Positions 9,153 to 17,737 of a stretch of 64,000 bases of DNA are shown piece by piece. The stretch comes from Pseudomonas fluorescens NCIMB 11764 (lineage in GTDB: Bacteria > Pseudomonadota > Gammaproteobacteria > Pseudomonadales > Pseudomonadaceae). Below the pieces are notes generated by a model. That model was not told where the DNA came from. It ran no database searches and worked only from the letters and a program-made list of their open reading frames with translations. Made by a program: the position numbers and the translations under genes. The DNA lies in NCBI RefSeq assembly GCF_000293885.2, contig NZ_CP010945.1, forward strand, positions 2,190,001 to 2,254,000. Direction: 5' to 3'. The stretch's first letter is position 1; each line of letters starts with the position of its first letter.

Positions 9153-9758
9153 TCAGAGGTGCAGGGCGGGATGCGTCAGCCGATGCTGCTGAAGGATGTA
9201 CTGGCGCAGGCGCTCGGTTTCGTCGGTGTCGCTCTGGCTCAACTGATACGCGTAGAAACCGTTATCGGTTTCCTTCTCGAAGGTGCCGCGCATCGCGATC
9301 CGCTCATAGCCTGAAGGGCTGAACCACAACGCGAAATGTTTGGGTGGTTTGGTCTTGTTGCGGACTTCCAGAAGGACGCCCTTGAACGACACCTCGTGCA
9401 CCCACATCGTACCCGGCTGGCCACTGGCATTTTCCAGCGCGACCGGCTCGTCGAGTACCAGGCGCCATGGCCGGACCATCGGCCCGTCTTCATAGATGCT
9501 GGGGACGCCGAGGCGCAAATGCAGCGCATGAAACTCGTCTTCCACCAGATGCAGCGGGAAGGTCATTTGCTGATTTTCGAAATTGGCCTGGATGGTGACT
9601 TGCTCATGTGCGGCAAGGCGCGTGAGCAAGTCACGGATTTGCGAACCACCGTTGACGAGCAGGCTCGACGTCGCATCCCGCACATTGAGTTGCGGGTTGT
9701 GTTGCATGGTCTGGATGAAATCCAGCTCATCCTGGGTCAGGAGTGCGTCGCGTTGCAT
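9153..9758 (-). CDS. PilZ-like domain protein (putative c-di-GMP-linked)
   Basis: A 201-aa cytoplasmic protein with a YcgR-like layout. An N-terminal region (to about 90) is followed by a segment resembling PilZ: RPWRL near the RxxxR position and HEVSFKGVLLEV near the D/N-x-S-x-x-G strand. The acidic residue is Glu rather than Asp/Asn, so c-di-GMP binding is uncertain. The ATG at 9758 is the first ATG in the frame; a TTG at 9812 directly after the LOV stop is a possible alternative giving an overlap-coupled start. It shares a transcript with the LOV gene and converges on the MerR gene with a 1-base gap. Confidence 0.65.
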   Translation of the reverse strand: MQRDALLTQDELDFIQTMQHNPQLNVRDATSSLLVNGGSQIRDLLTRLAAHEQVTIQANFENQQMTFPLHLVEDEFHALHLRLGVPSIYEDGPMVRPWRLVLDEPVALENASGQPGTMWVHEVSFKGVLLEVRNKTKPPKHFALWFSPSGYERIAMRGTFEKETDNGFYAYQLSQSDTDETERLRQYILQQHRLTHPALHL

Positions 9759-9812
9759 GATCTGCTCGAATGAAATAGTTACAAAGTCACCGGTGATTGT
9801 AGTTAATGACAA

Positions 9813-10289
9813 TCAATTCTTGGATTTGTTTTCGCCGTTCGTCGCTTTTAGCGCGGCTAGCTCTTTTTCAAGCTCGGCGACTTGCGCCTCCAACTGTGTA
9901 ACCCGCTGCTGCGCCTTGACCTGAACAGTCACGTCTTTTTGCACGCCGACAAAATAAGTCTGGCCGTCGCTCGGGTTTTTCACCGTCGAAAGCGACAGCT
10001 CATTCCAGAAGGGGGTGCCGTCCTTGCGGTAATTTCGCAGGATTTCCCGGCAGGAGCCGCCCCTGTCCAGCGCCTCGCGAATCAACTGCAGTGCGTCCTG
10101 ATCGCGGTCGCCTGACTGCAGGAAGCGGCAATCCTGGTAGAGGATTTCTTCGCTGGTGTAACCGGTCAGGCGTTCGAATGCCGGGTTGACGTAAATCAGA
10201 ATGTTGTCTTGCTCGCCTTCTTTTTCGGCGATCACGATGCCGTCATTGGAGGCGTTGATGACCATTTGAAGCAATTGCGCGTTGATCAT
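9813..10289 (-). CDS. Short LOV blue-light photoreceptor
   Basis: A 158-aa single-domain LOV protein. The start MINAQLLQMVINASNDGIVIAE closely resembles P. putida PpSB1-LOV. The flavin-adduct cysteine is C54 in the motif YQDCRFLQ (Pseudomonas variant of NCRFLQ), the FMN-contact glutamine is in VGVQKDV (Q117), and the C-terminus (about 122-148) is a charged coiled-coil helix for dimerisation. No effector domain is fused, so output must be through a partner. The ATG at 10289 has AAGGGA upstream; the frame is open to 10325. It is followed by the PilZ-like gene. Confidence 0.9.
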   Translation of the reverse strand: MINAQLLQMVINASNDGIVIAEKEGEQDNILIYVNPAFERLTGYTSEEILYQDCRFLQSGDRDQDALQLIREALDRGGSCREILRNYRKDGTPFWNELSLSTVKNPSDGQTYFVGVQKDVTVQVKAQQRVTQLEAQVAELEKELAALKATNGENKSKN

Positions 10290-10389
10290 TGAAGAATCCC
10301 TTCCTGATTGATTGACGTTCTGCATTCTAAAAGAACAATGAGGTCTGTGCTGTTAATATCCCGGTCTTTTAAGCTTCAGGATCAGATTG

Positions 10390-10845
10390 ATGAAAGTCGC
10401 CATCCTTTCCGGCTCGGTGTACGGCACGGCTGAAGAAGTCGCCCGCCACGCCGCGAACATTTTGAAAACTGCGGGATTCGAAACCTTTCACAACCCGCGT
10501 GCGAGCCTCGCCGATGTTCAGGCATTCGGCCCCGATGTCTTTCTGGCGGTGACGTCGACCACCGGCATGGGTGAACTGCCGGACAACCTGCAACCCCTGT
10601 ATTTCGCCATTCGCGATCAGTTGCCAGCGGCCTGGCGTGGTTTGCCCGGTGCTGTCATCGGTCTGGGTGATGCGAGCTATGGCGACACGTTCTGCGGCGG
10701 CGGCGAACTGATGCGTGAACTGTTCGGCGAACTGGGCATCCGCGAAGTGCTGCCGATGCTGCGCCTGGATGCCAGCGAAAGCGTTACACCGGAAACCGAT
10801 GCCGAGCCTTGGCTGGCGGAACTGGCCACGGCCCTGCGCGGCTGA
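10390..10845 (+). CDS. MioC-like flavodoxin
   Basis: Small FMN-binding electron carrier, 151 aa. The phosphate-binding loop is SGSVYGTAEEVARHAA near the N-terminus, and the isoalloxazine loops are TSTTGMGELPDNL and GLGDASYGDTFCGGG. The length and loop forms fit the MioC subgroup rather than long-chain flavodoxins. The ATG at 10390 follows AGGATCAG; a TTG precedes it. It is divergent from the LOV gene with a roughly 100-bp gap. Confidence 0.9.
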   Translation: MKVAILSGSVYGTAEEVARHAANILKTAGFETFHNPRASLADVQAFGPDVFLAVTSTTGMGELPDNLQPLYFAIRDQLPAAWRGLPGAVIGLGDASYGDTFCGGGELMRELFGELGIREVLPMLRLDASESVTPETDAEPWLAELATALRG

Positions 10846-11081
10846 CTGGCCGTTCGCCCAGACCCACAAGGCACGGATTTTTGACAGTGAGGAGGGGGCT
10901 GTTGAAGAGGCTCGCTGCGCCTTTGCTGGCGTCGGTACCTTGACATGGATCCATGCTTGTTCGCGCACTGACTCGTTAGGCCATCAAGCTGGCTGCCAAT
11001 GCAACTACGCGAACCTCGAGGGCTGACTAGACTCGGTAGTCATTGGAAACACTCCATAATAAAAAAACGAGGTTCCCTGCC
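10846..11081. other. Intergenic region without recognised features
   Basis: No convincing ORF, REP element or terminator was found between the flavodoxin and the class II aldolase genes. A GAGG motif near 11069-11073 supports the GTG start of the aldolase. Confidence 0.4.
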
Positions 11082-11864
11082 GTGAGCGTAGCCCCCCTCC
11101 AATCGTCCCCCAGCGTCAAAGACCAGGTCAGCGCCGCCGAGTGGCAGACCCGCGTCGATCTGGCGGCCTGTTATCGCCTGGTCGCCCTGCACGGTTGGGA
11201 TGATCTGATTTTCACCCACATTTCCGCGAAGGTGCCCGGCACCGAAGACTTCCTGATCAACCCGTTCGGGCTGATGTTTCACGAGATCACGGCGTCGAGC
11301 CTGGTGAAGGTCGATCAGGCCGGCAACAAGCTGATGGACAGCCCTTACGAGATCAACCCGGCGGGGTACACCATCCACAGCGCCGTGCATGAAGTACGTC
11401 ACGACGTGGTGTGCGTGCTGCATACCCATACAGCCTCAGGCGTTGCGGTTTCGGCGCAGAAGCAAGGCGTTCTGCCAATCAGTCAGCAGTCGTTGTTTGT
11501 CCTGTCCAGCCTGGCCTACCACGCTTACGAAGGCGTAGCGCTGAACCATGAAGAGAAGGCGCGGTTGCAAGCCGACCTCGGTGAAAACAATTTCCTGATG
11601 CTGCACAACCACGGCCTGCTGACCTGTGGCGGCACCATTGCCGATACGTTCCTGATGATGTTCACCTTTCAGCGCGCCTGCGATATCCAGGTGATGGCGC
11701 AGAACGGTGGCGCGGAACTGATCGCCATCGAACCGCAGATTCTGGCGGGCGCCAAGGCGATGATCGCGGGTGTCACCAAAAGTGCACAAGGCATGGGCGG
11801 CGCACTGGCCTGGCCAGCGTTGCTGCGCAAACTCGATCAACAAGACCCGGGTTATAAACTCTGA
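11082..11864 (+). CDS. Class II aldolase/adducin-family protein
   Basis: A 260-aa protein with the class II aldolase fold. The metal-binding histidines are in VLHTHTASG and MLHNHGLL, and TRVDLAACYRLVALHGW and DLIFTHISAKVPG are family motifs. Members act on fuculose/ribulose phosphates or serve as decarboxylases; the substrate is not evident here. The GTG at 11082 has GAGG at a good distance; an in-frame TTG at 11043 lacks one. The stop TGA overlaps the ATG of the next gene, so the hydrolase is translationally coupled. Confidence 0.87.
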   Translation: MSVAPLQSSPSVKDQVSAAEWQTRVDLAACYRLVALHGWDDLIFTHISAKVPGTEDFLINPFGLMFHEITASSLVKVDQAGNKLMDSPYEINPAGYTIHSAVHEVRHDVVCVLHTHTASGVAVSAQKQGVLPISQQSLFVLSSLAYHAYEGVALNHEEKARLQADLGENNFLMLHNHGLLTCGGTIADTFLMMFTFQRACDIQVMAQNGGAELIAIEPQILAGAKAMIAGVTKSAQGMGGALAWPALLRKLDQQDPGYKL

Positions 11865-12766
11865 TGCCACTTGCCGAGATCCCTCTGTGTGTCTGGCGCA
11901 AACGCGGCCAGACGTTCGTGTTCCGTGGCCAGAACCTCCGTTACTGGACGGCGGGGCAAGGTGAGCCGCTGTTGCTCATCCATGGCTTTCCGACTGCCAG
12001 TTGGGACTGGCATTACCTGTGGCAGCCGCTGGCCCAGCGCTATCGGCTGATCGCCTGCGACATGCTTGGCTTCGGCGATTCCGCCAAACCGGTGAACCAC
12101 GAATACAGCCTGCTGGATCAAGCCGATCTGCAACAGGCATTGCTGGCGCATTTGAATGTCGAACAGCCGGTGCACGTGCTGGCCCACGATTATGGCGACA
12201 GCGTGGCTCAGGAACTGCTGGCCCGGCATTATGAATCGCGCATTCATCTTGCCAGCTGCGTGTTCCTCAATGGCGGTCTGTTTCCGGAAGCCCACCGCCC
12301 GGTACTCATGCAAAAACTGTTGCTCAGCCCGCTGGGCTGGATGATCGGCCGAGCCTTTTCCCGGGATGCGCTGGTGAAGAGTTTCCGGCAGATCTTCGGG
12401 CCGCAGAGCCGTCCTAGCGAGAGTGAGATGGATGACTTCTGGAGCCTGGTGGACAGCAATCACGGGCCCCGGATCATGCACAAGCTGATTGCCTACATTC
12501 CCGAACGTCGGGTCCAGCGCGAGCGTTGGGTCAGCGCGATGCAGCGCGGTGAGGTGCCGTTGCGGGTGATCGATGGCGAGGCCGATCCGATTTCGGGCCG
12601 GCACATGGTCGAGCGCTATCGGGAGTTGATCCCTGAGCCGGATACCGTGCTGTTGCCCGGCATCGGCCACTATCCGCAGACGGAAGCGCCCGCGCAGGTG
12701 CTGAAACACTATCTGGCGTTTCGCGACCGGTTGATTTCGCTGCCGTTGAAGGCGGCCTGCTCGTGA
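11864..12766 (+). CDS. Alpha/beta hydrolase, MEST/haloalkane dehalogenase-like
   Basis: A 300-aa alpha/beta hydrolase with oxyanion-loop motif LLLIHGFPTASWDW. The nucleophile elbow reads LAHDYGDSVAQELL, giving Asp109 at the nucleophile position rather than Ser. That is the haloalkane dehalogenase/epoxide hydrolase type and matches the MEST subgroup. The C-terminal histidine is in GIGHYPQTEAP and the acid may be in DGEADPISG. Its ATG overlaps the stop of the class II aldolase (TGATG), suggesting the two enzymes act together. Substrate unknown. Confidence 0.85.
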   Translation: MPLAEIPLCVWRKRGQTFVFRGQNLRYWTAGQGEPLLLIHGFPTASWDWHYLWQPLAQRYRLIACDMLGFGDSAKPVNHEYSLLDQADLQQALLAHLNVEQPVHVLAHDYGDSVAQELLARHYESRIHLASCVFLNGGLFPEAHRPVLMQKLLLSPLGWMIGRAFSRDALVKSFRQIFGPQSRPSESEMDDFWSLVDSNHGPRIMHKLIAYIPERRVQRERWVSAMQRGEVPLRVIDGEADPISGRHMVERYRELIPEPDTVLLPGIGHYPQTEAPAQVLKHYLAFRDRLISLPLKAACS

Positions 12767-12777
12767 GTCAGGTCTGA

Positions 12778-12863
12778 AAAGATCGCAGCCTCGTTTCACT
12801 CGACAGCTCCTACACAGCGATCCAAATGTGGGAGCTGTCGAGTGAAACGAGGCTGCGATCTTT
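12778..12863. repeat. 33-bp perfect inverted repeat (REP-like)
   Basis: Arms at 12778-12810 and 12831-12863 are exact reverse complements around a 20-base loop. The arm begins AAAGATCGCAGCCTCG. The outer sequence is shared with the element at 25030-25111. It would fold into a very stable hairpin at the end of the hydrolase transcript. Confidence 0.9.
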
Positions 12864-13002
12864 CCCCTATCACCCCAATCCCCAGCGTCATCATCCCCCA
12901 GCCTTATCGCGCACCATTCAGCCTCCCCCGTGTTTATTGTGACCCGCGGCGCCTTGCCTGACACTCGGACTCATTGTCCCTTGGCCTGCTGGAGTTCCCC
13001 CA

Positions 13003-13914
13003 ATGAATGAGCCTGTGCGCTTCGAAGATAAAGTCGTGATCATCACGGGAGCCGGTGGCGGCCTCGGGCGTGCCCATGCGCTGCTGTTCGCGAAACAGGG
13101 CGCGAAGGTGCTGGTCAACGACCTTGGCGGCTCGGCTCAAGGCGAAGGCGCCAACACATCTGCGGCAGACCGTGTCGTGGCTGAGATCCGCGAGGCCGGT
13201 GGCACCGCCGAGGCCAACCATGACTCCGTCACCGAGGGTGACAAACTGGTGCAACACGCCCTCGACGCCTTTGGCCGTGTCGACGTAGTGGTCAACAACG
13301 CCGGAATCCTGCGGGACAAGACCTTCCACAAAATGGACGACGCCGATTGGGACGTGGTTTACCGCGTCCACGTCGAAGGCGCCTACAAAGTGACCCGCGC
13401 CGCGTGGCCGCACCTGCGCGAGCAAAACTATGGCCGTGTGATCTTCACGGCGTCGACCTCGGGCATCTACGGCAACTTCGGCCAGTCCAACTACGGCATG
13501 GCCAAGCTCGGCCTCTACGGCCTGACCCGCACGCTGGCTATCGAAGGCCGCAAAAACAACATCCTGGTCAACGCCATCGCCCCCACCGGCGGCACCCGCA
13601 TGACCGAAGGCCTGATTCCGCCGCAAGTGTTCGAGCAACTCAAGCCGGAGCTGGTCAGCCCGCTGGTGGTGTACCTCGCAAGCGAAAACTGCCAGGAAAC
13701 GTCCGGGTTGTTTGAGGTCGGCGGCGGCTGGATGGGCAAGGTGCGCTGGGAGCGTAGCCTGGGTGCAGGGTTCGATCCACGGGTCGGTTTTTCTCCGGAA
13801 GACGTCGCGGCGCACTGGCAGCAGATCTGTGATTTCGAAGGCGCGGCGCATCCGAAGGACAACATTGAAGCGCTGAAGGAAATGATGGGGAATTTGCAGA
13901 AGTACGCGCTCTGA
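13003..13914 (+). CDS. SDR, (3R)-hydroxyacyl-CoA dehydrogenase type
   Basis: A 303-aa short-chain dehydrogenase resembling the dehydrogenase unit of peroxisomal multifunctional enzyme 2. The nucleotide motif is IITGAGGGLGRAHALLFA (from residue 14), with VNNAGILRD, and the active-site Tyr/Lys pair is in SNYGMAKLGLYG. The dimer-type insertion after residue 40 (VNDLGGSAQGEG) is characteristic of that subgroup. The likely reaction is NAD-linked oxidation of a (3R)-hydroxyacyl-CoA. It stands alone on the plus strand with GGAG upstream of the ATG. Confidence 0.88.
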   Translation: MNEPVRFEDKVVIITGAGGGLGRAHALLFAKQGAKVLVNDLGGSAQGEGANTSAADRVVAEIREAGGTAEANHDSVTEGDKLVQHALDAFGRVDVVVNNAGILRDKTFHKMDDADWDVVYRVHVEGAYKVTRAAWPHLREQNYGRVIFTASTSGIYGNFGQSNYGMAKLGLYGLTRTLAIEGRKNNILVNAIAPTGGTRMTEGLIPPQVFEQLKPELVSPLVVYLASENCQETSGLFEVGGGWMGKVRWERSLGAGFDPRVGFSPEDVAAHWQQICDFEGAAHPKDNIEALKEMMGNLQKYAL

Positions 13915-14412
13915 TTCCTTCGCTTTCGCCAGGGCTCGCCTGAGACCTGCCATCCCTCAAAAAACCATCGCCCATAAAAAAGGCCGCTGCAAACGCAGCG
14001 GCCAAGGTAAGACGTTGGATCAAGGAGCTACAAATCAACGTCAGTGAACACGGGGCGATGAGTCGAAACCTTCGATTCATCTGAAATCTGTCGCCAATGG
14101 GCGCGAGCTGATCACACGCTATCGCTGTGTGTCGTCAGGCCGTTTGCTGTGAAAGCCCGCGAAGAATAAGCGCTTGAACCGAAAGGAAAAATAGCGATTC
14201 CGAACATGCAGTGTTGCAGTCCGGGTAACAGTCTGGCGTTCATGCATCCGGCTGATGAGCCTCCATCCACTTTATCCATACCTCGCGCATCACTCCACGC
14301 GGCAAGGCCATTCATCCTTTAGAGGTACACAACGAATACCTCCTTCGTGCGCTTATCGCTCCCGAGCTGCGGCAGTAGGGTGGGGCCTTCTGTCACTCAC
14401 CGGGGAAGACGC
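13915..14412. other. 498-bp intergenic region with one minus-strand-oriented terminator
   Basis: No convincing gene is visible. A hairpin at 13982-14003 has its U-tract only on the minus strand. The palindrome-like ACACGCTATCGCTGTGT lies near 14114-14130 and could be an operator. A 67-codon minus-strand open frame (14112-14315) shows no recognisable domain. The promoter of the DUF1302 gene must lie here. Confidence 0.4.
13976..14003 (-). terminator. Rho-independent terminator (minus-strand orientation)
   Basis: GGCCGCTGC / GCAGCGGCC stem with a 4-base loop. On the minus strand it is followed by six T. No annotated minus-strand gene ends here, so an unannotated transcript may. Confidence 0.65.
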
Positions 14413-16206
14413 ATGACAAAAACAACAATGCGCGCCATCTTCACACCGCAGGCGCTGGCCGCTGCGGTTGCCTTGGGTTGCTGTGCCCAGGCGCAGGCGG
14501 TTTCATTCAACATTGGCGAAATCGAGGGGACATTCGACTCCTCGCTGTCCGTCGGCGCGAGTTGGGGCATGCGTGATGCCGACAGGTCGCTGGTGGGCAC
14601 CGTCAACGGCGGTACCGGCCAGGCGTCCACCGGTGACGACGGGCGGCTGAACTTCAAGAAGGGCGAAACCTTCTCGAAGATCTTCAAGGGTATTCACGAC
14701 CTGGAGCTGAAGTACGGTGACACCGGGGTGTTCGTCCGTGGCAAGTATTGGTACGACTTCGAATTGAAGGACGAAGACCGCGAGTTCAAACCGATCAGCG
14801 ACCACAATCGCAAGGAGGGCTCCAAGTCTTCCGGTGCGCAGATCCTCGATGCGTTCGTCTATCACAACTACTCCATCGCCGATTTGCCGGGCACTGTGCG
14901 CGCCGGCAAACAGGTGGTCAGTTGGGGCGAAAGTACCTTCATCGGCAACTCGATCAACAGCATCAACCCGGTCGACGTTTCAGCGTTCCGCCGTCCTGGT
15001 GCGGAGATCAAGGAAGGCCTGATTCCGGTGAACATGCTGTTCGCTTCTCAGGGGCTGACCGACAAAATGACGGTGGAAGGTTTCTATCAACTGGAGTGGG
15101 ACCAGACCGTTCTCGACAACTGCGGCACCTTCTTCGGCGGGGACGTGGCGGCAGACGGCTGCACCACAGGCTATACAGTCGCCAGCCCGGCGATTGCGCC
15201 GTTGCAACCGATCGCTGCCGCTTTTGGCCAAGGGTTCCAGGTCGGCAGGGAAGGCGTGATCGTACCTCGTGGCGGCGACCGCGATGCCCGCGACTCCGGG
15301 CAATGGGGCACCGCGTTGCGCTGGCTGGGCGACGACACCGAGTACGGCCTGTACTTCATGAACTACCACAGCCGCACGCCGAACGTCGGCACCACCACCG
15401 CCGGGCTGGGAACGCTTGCACGGATTCCGGCCATCGTCGGTACCGCCAACGCCATTGCCCCCGGCACCGGTTCGGCGCTGGCCCAGAGTGTGATGCTCGG
15501 TCGTGGCCAGTATTACCTCGAATATCCGGAAGACATCCGTCTCTACGGCGCGAGCTTCTCTACCACCTTGCCCACCGGCACCGCATGGACCGGCGAGATC
15601 AGCTATCGCCCCAACTTGCCGGTGCAGGTCAACAGCACCGATCTGACACTGGCCATGCTCAACCCGATTGCCGGCGGCGCGGCCTCGCCGATCGCCACGA
15701 CGCCCGGCGCGGACAACAAAGGCTATCGCCGCAAGGAAGTGACGCAGATCCAGAGCACCCTGACGCACTTCATCGATCAGGTCGCGGGGGCGGACCGTCT
15801 GACGTTGGTGGGTGAAGCGGCCGTTGTTCACGTCGGCGGGCTGGAGGACAAAAGCAAGCTGCGTTATGGCCGCGATTCGGTCTACGGACAGTACGGTTTC
15901 CGTGGCGATACCGACGGTTTCGTCACCTCGACGTCCTGGGGCTACCGCGCCCGCGCAATCCTTGATTACAACAACGTCATCGCCGGGATCAATTTCAAAC
16001 CCAACCTGTCGTGGTCCCACGATGTCGCCGGTTACGGCCCCAACGGTCTATTCAATGAAGGCGCCAAGGCGATCAGCGTCGGCGTCGATGCGGACTATCG
16101 CAACACCTATACCGCGAGCTTGAGTTACACCGACTTCTTCGGCGGTGACTACAACACTCTGGAAGATCGCGACTTCCTGGCGCTGAGCTTTGGCGTGAAC
16201 TTCTGA
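14413..16206 (+). CDS. DUF1302 family outer-membrane-type protein
   Basis: A 597-aa exported protein. A signal peptide (ending ...CAQAQA, near residue 31) is followed by a beta-rich DUF1302 domain with alternating aromatic segments (YGDTGVFVRGKYWYDFEL, SYRPNLPVQ) and a C-terminal phenylalanine (LALSFGVNF), typical of an outer-membrane barrel. The ATG at 14413 has GGGGAAG upstream; the open frame begins earlier. The DUF1329 gene follows after 23 bases. These pairs recur next to lipid, sterol or hydrophobic-substrate genes; the exact role is not established. Confidence 0.88.
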   Translation: MTKTTMRAIFTPQALAAAVALGCCAQAQAVSFNIGEIEGTFDSSLSVGASWGMRDADRSLVGTVNGGTGQASTGDDGRLNFKKGETFSKIFKGIHDLELKYGDTGVFVRGKYWYDFELKDEDREFKPISDHNRKEGSKSSGAQILDAFVYHNYSIADLPGTVRAGKQVVSWGESTFIGNSINSINPVDVSAFRRPGAEIKEGLIPVNMLFASQGLTDKMTVEGFYQLEWDQTVLDNCGTFFGGDVAADGCTTGYTVASPAIAPLQPIAAAFGQGFQVGREGVIVPRGGDRDARDSGQWGTALRWLGDDTEYGLYFMNYHSRTPNVGTTTAGLGTLARIPAIVGTANAIAPGTGSALAQSVMLGRGQYYLEYPEDIRLYGASFSTTLPTGTAWTGEISYRPNLPVQVNSTDLTLAMLNPIAGGAASPIATTPGADNKGYRRKEVTQIQSTLTHFIDQVAGADRLTLVGEAAVVHVGGLEDKSKLRYGRDSVYGQYGFRGDTDGFVTSTSWGYRARAILDYNNVIAGINFKPNLSWSHDVAGYGPNGLFNEGAKAISVGVDADYRNTYTASLSYTDFFGGDYNTLEDRDFLALSFGVNF

Positions 16207-16229
16207 TCTGGCTGAGAAGGATGATTTCA

Positions 16230-17597
16230 ATGCGCAAAATGATTCTGCAATGCAGCGTTCTGGCTCTGAGCCTGTTGGCCGTCGATGTAATGGCCGCAGT
16301 GTCGCCGGAAGAAGCCAACAAACTCGGCACCAGCCTGACGCCACTGGGCGGTGAAAAGGCTGGCAATGCCGACGGTTCGATTCCGGCCTGGACCGGCGGC
16401 CTGCCGAAAAACGCCGGTGCGGTGGACAGCAAAGGTTTCCTCGCCGACCCGTTCGCCAATGAAAAGCCGCTGTTCACCATCACCGCAGCAACCGTCGACA
16501 AGTACAAAGACAAACTCTCCGACGGTCAGATTGCGATGTTCAAGCGCTACCCGGAGACCTACAAGATCCCGGTCTACCCGACCCATCGTACGGTGGCCTT
16601 GCCAGCGGACATCTACGAGTCGGCCAAGCGCAGCGCGCTGAACGTGACGCCGATCAACGACGGCAATGGCCTGGCCAATTTCACCGGCAATCGCTACTAC
16701 GCGTTTCCGATTCCGAAGAACGGCGTCGAGGTCATCTGGAACCATGTCACCCGTTATCACGGTGGCAATTTGCGTCGCACCATCACCCAGGCCACGCCGC
16801 AATCCAATGGCGACTTCACGGTGATCCGTTTCAAGGATGAGGTCGCGGTGCCTTCGCTGCTGGGGGATTTGAAACCGGGCAGCGACGAGAACGTCCTCAG
16901 CTATTTCAAACAGGAAGTGACCGCACCGGCGCGGCTGGCGGGGAACGTGCTGCTGGTTCACGAGACGCTCGATCAGGTCAAGGAACCGCGCAAGGCCTGG
17001 ATCTACAACGCCGGCCAGCGTCGCGTGCGGCGTGCACCGCAAGTAGCCTATGACGGCGTCGGTACATCGTCCGACGGGTTGCGCACCACTGACAACTTCG
17101 ACATGTTTTCCGGCGCACCGGATCGCTACGATTGGAAGCTGATCGGCAAGAAGGAAATGTACATCCCTTACAACAGCTACAAGCTCGACTCGCCCAACCT
17201 CAAGTACACCGATGTGATCAAGGCCGGGCACATCAATCAGGACCTGACACGTTACGAGTTGCACCGGGTCTGGGAGGTCGTCGCCACGGTCAAGCCCAAC
17301 GAACGGCACGTGTATGCCAAGCGGCACATGTACATCGACGAAGACAGTTGGCAGGTGGCGCTGGCGGATCACTACGACGGTCGTGGCCAGCTCTGGCGTG
17401 TCGCCGAAGGGCATGCCCAGTTCTACTACGATCACCAGGTGCCGGCCTATACCGTTGAAGCGCTGTATGACCTGATTGCCGGTCGCTACATCGCACTGGG
17501 GATGAAGAACGAAGAGAAGCGCAGCTTCGAATTCGGTATTGATGCCAAGGCAGGTGACTACACGCCGGCAGCGCTGCGGAGTACAGGGGTAAGGTAA
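16230..17597 (+). CDS. DUF1329 family periplasmic protein
   Basis: A 455-aa exported protein with signal peptide MRKMILQCSVLALSLLAVDVMA. The DUF1329 domain (lipoprotein-carrier-like fold) contains EEANKLGTSLTPLGGEKAGN and RRVRRAPQVAYD. The ATG at 16230 is preceded by GAGAAGG at a normal distance; an ATG at 16221 is adjacent to it and less likely. It forms an operon with the DUF1302 gene and is followed by a terminator. It probably carries or inserts a hydrophobic ligand for the partner barrel (inference). Confidence 0.88.
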   Translation: MRKMILQCSVLALSLLAVDVMAAVSPEEANKLGTSLTPLGGEKAGNADGSIPAWTGGLPKNAGAVDSKGFLADPFANEKPLFTITAATVDKYKDKLSDGQIAMFKRYPETYKIPVYPTHRTVALPADIYESAKRSALNVTPINDGNGLANFTGNRYYAFPIPKNGVEVIWNHVTRYHGGNLRRTITQATPQSNGDFTVIRFKDEVAVPSLLGDLKPGSDENVLSYFKQEVTAPARLAGNVLLVHETLDQVKEPRKAWIYNAGQRRVRRAPQVAYDGVGTSSDGLRTTDNFDMFSGAPDRYDWKLIGKKEMYIPYNSYKLDSPNLKYTDVIKAGHINQDLTRYELHRVWEVVATVKPNERHVYAKRHMYIDEDSWQVALADHYDGRGQLWRVAEGHAQFYYDHQVPAYTVEALYDLIAGRYIALGMKNEEKRSFEFGIDAKAGDYTPAALRSTGVR

Positions 17598-17618
17598 TCA
17601 TTCCTACAGCCCCTACGG

Positions 17619-17647
17619 AAAAAGGTGACTTTGCGGTCACCTTTTTT
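17619..17647 (+). terminator. Rho-independent terminator after the DUF1302/DUF1329 operon
   Basis: AAAGGTGAC / GTCACCTTT stem with loop TTTGCG, followed by a T-run; the A-run on the other side would allow function in both directions. Confidence 0.85.
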
Positions 17648-17737
17648 ATAGGTGTCGATCAGCGTGTTGAATACTTCTTCAACAAGTCGTGTGGGGAGGA
17701 CTAGGGTGGCGCCACAATTATAAAAAGGCGCACCACT

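Noticed and set aside
14112..14315. 67-codon minus-strand ORF
   Set aside because: No recognisable domain and unusual composition; more likely noncoding, although the nearby terminator points to some minus-strand transcript.
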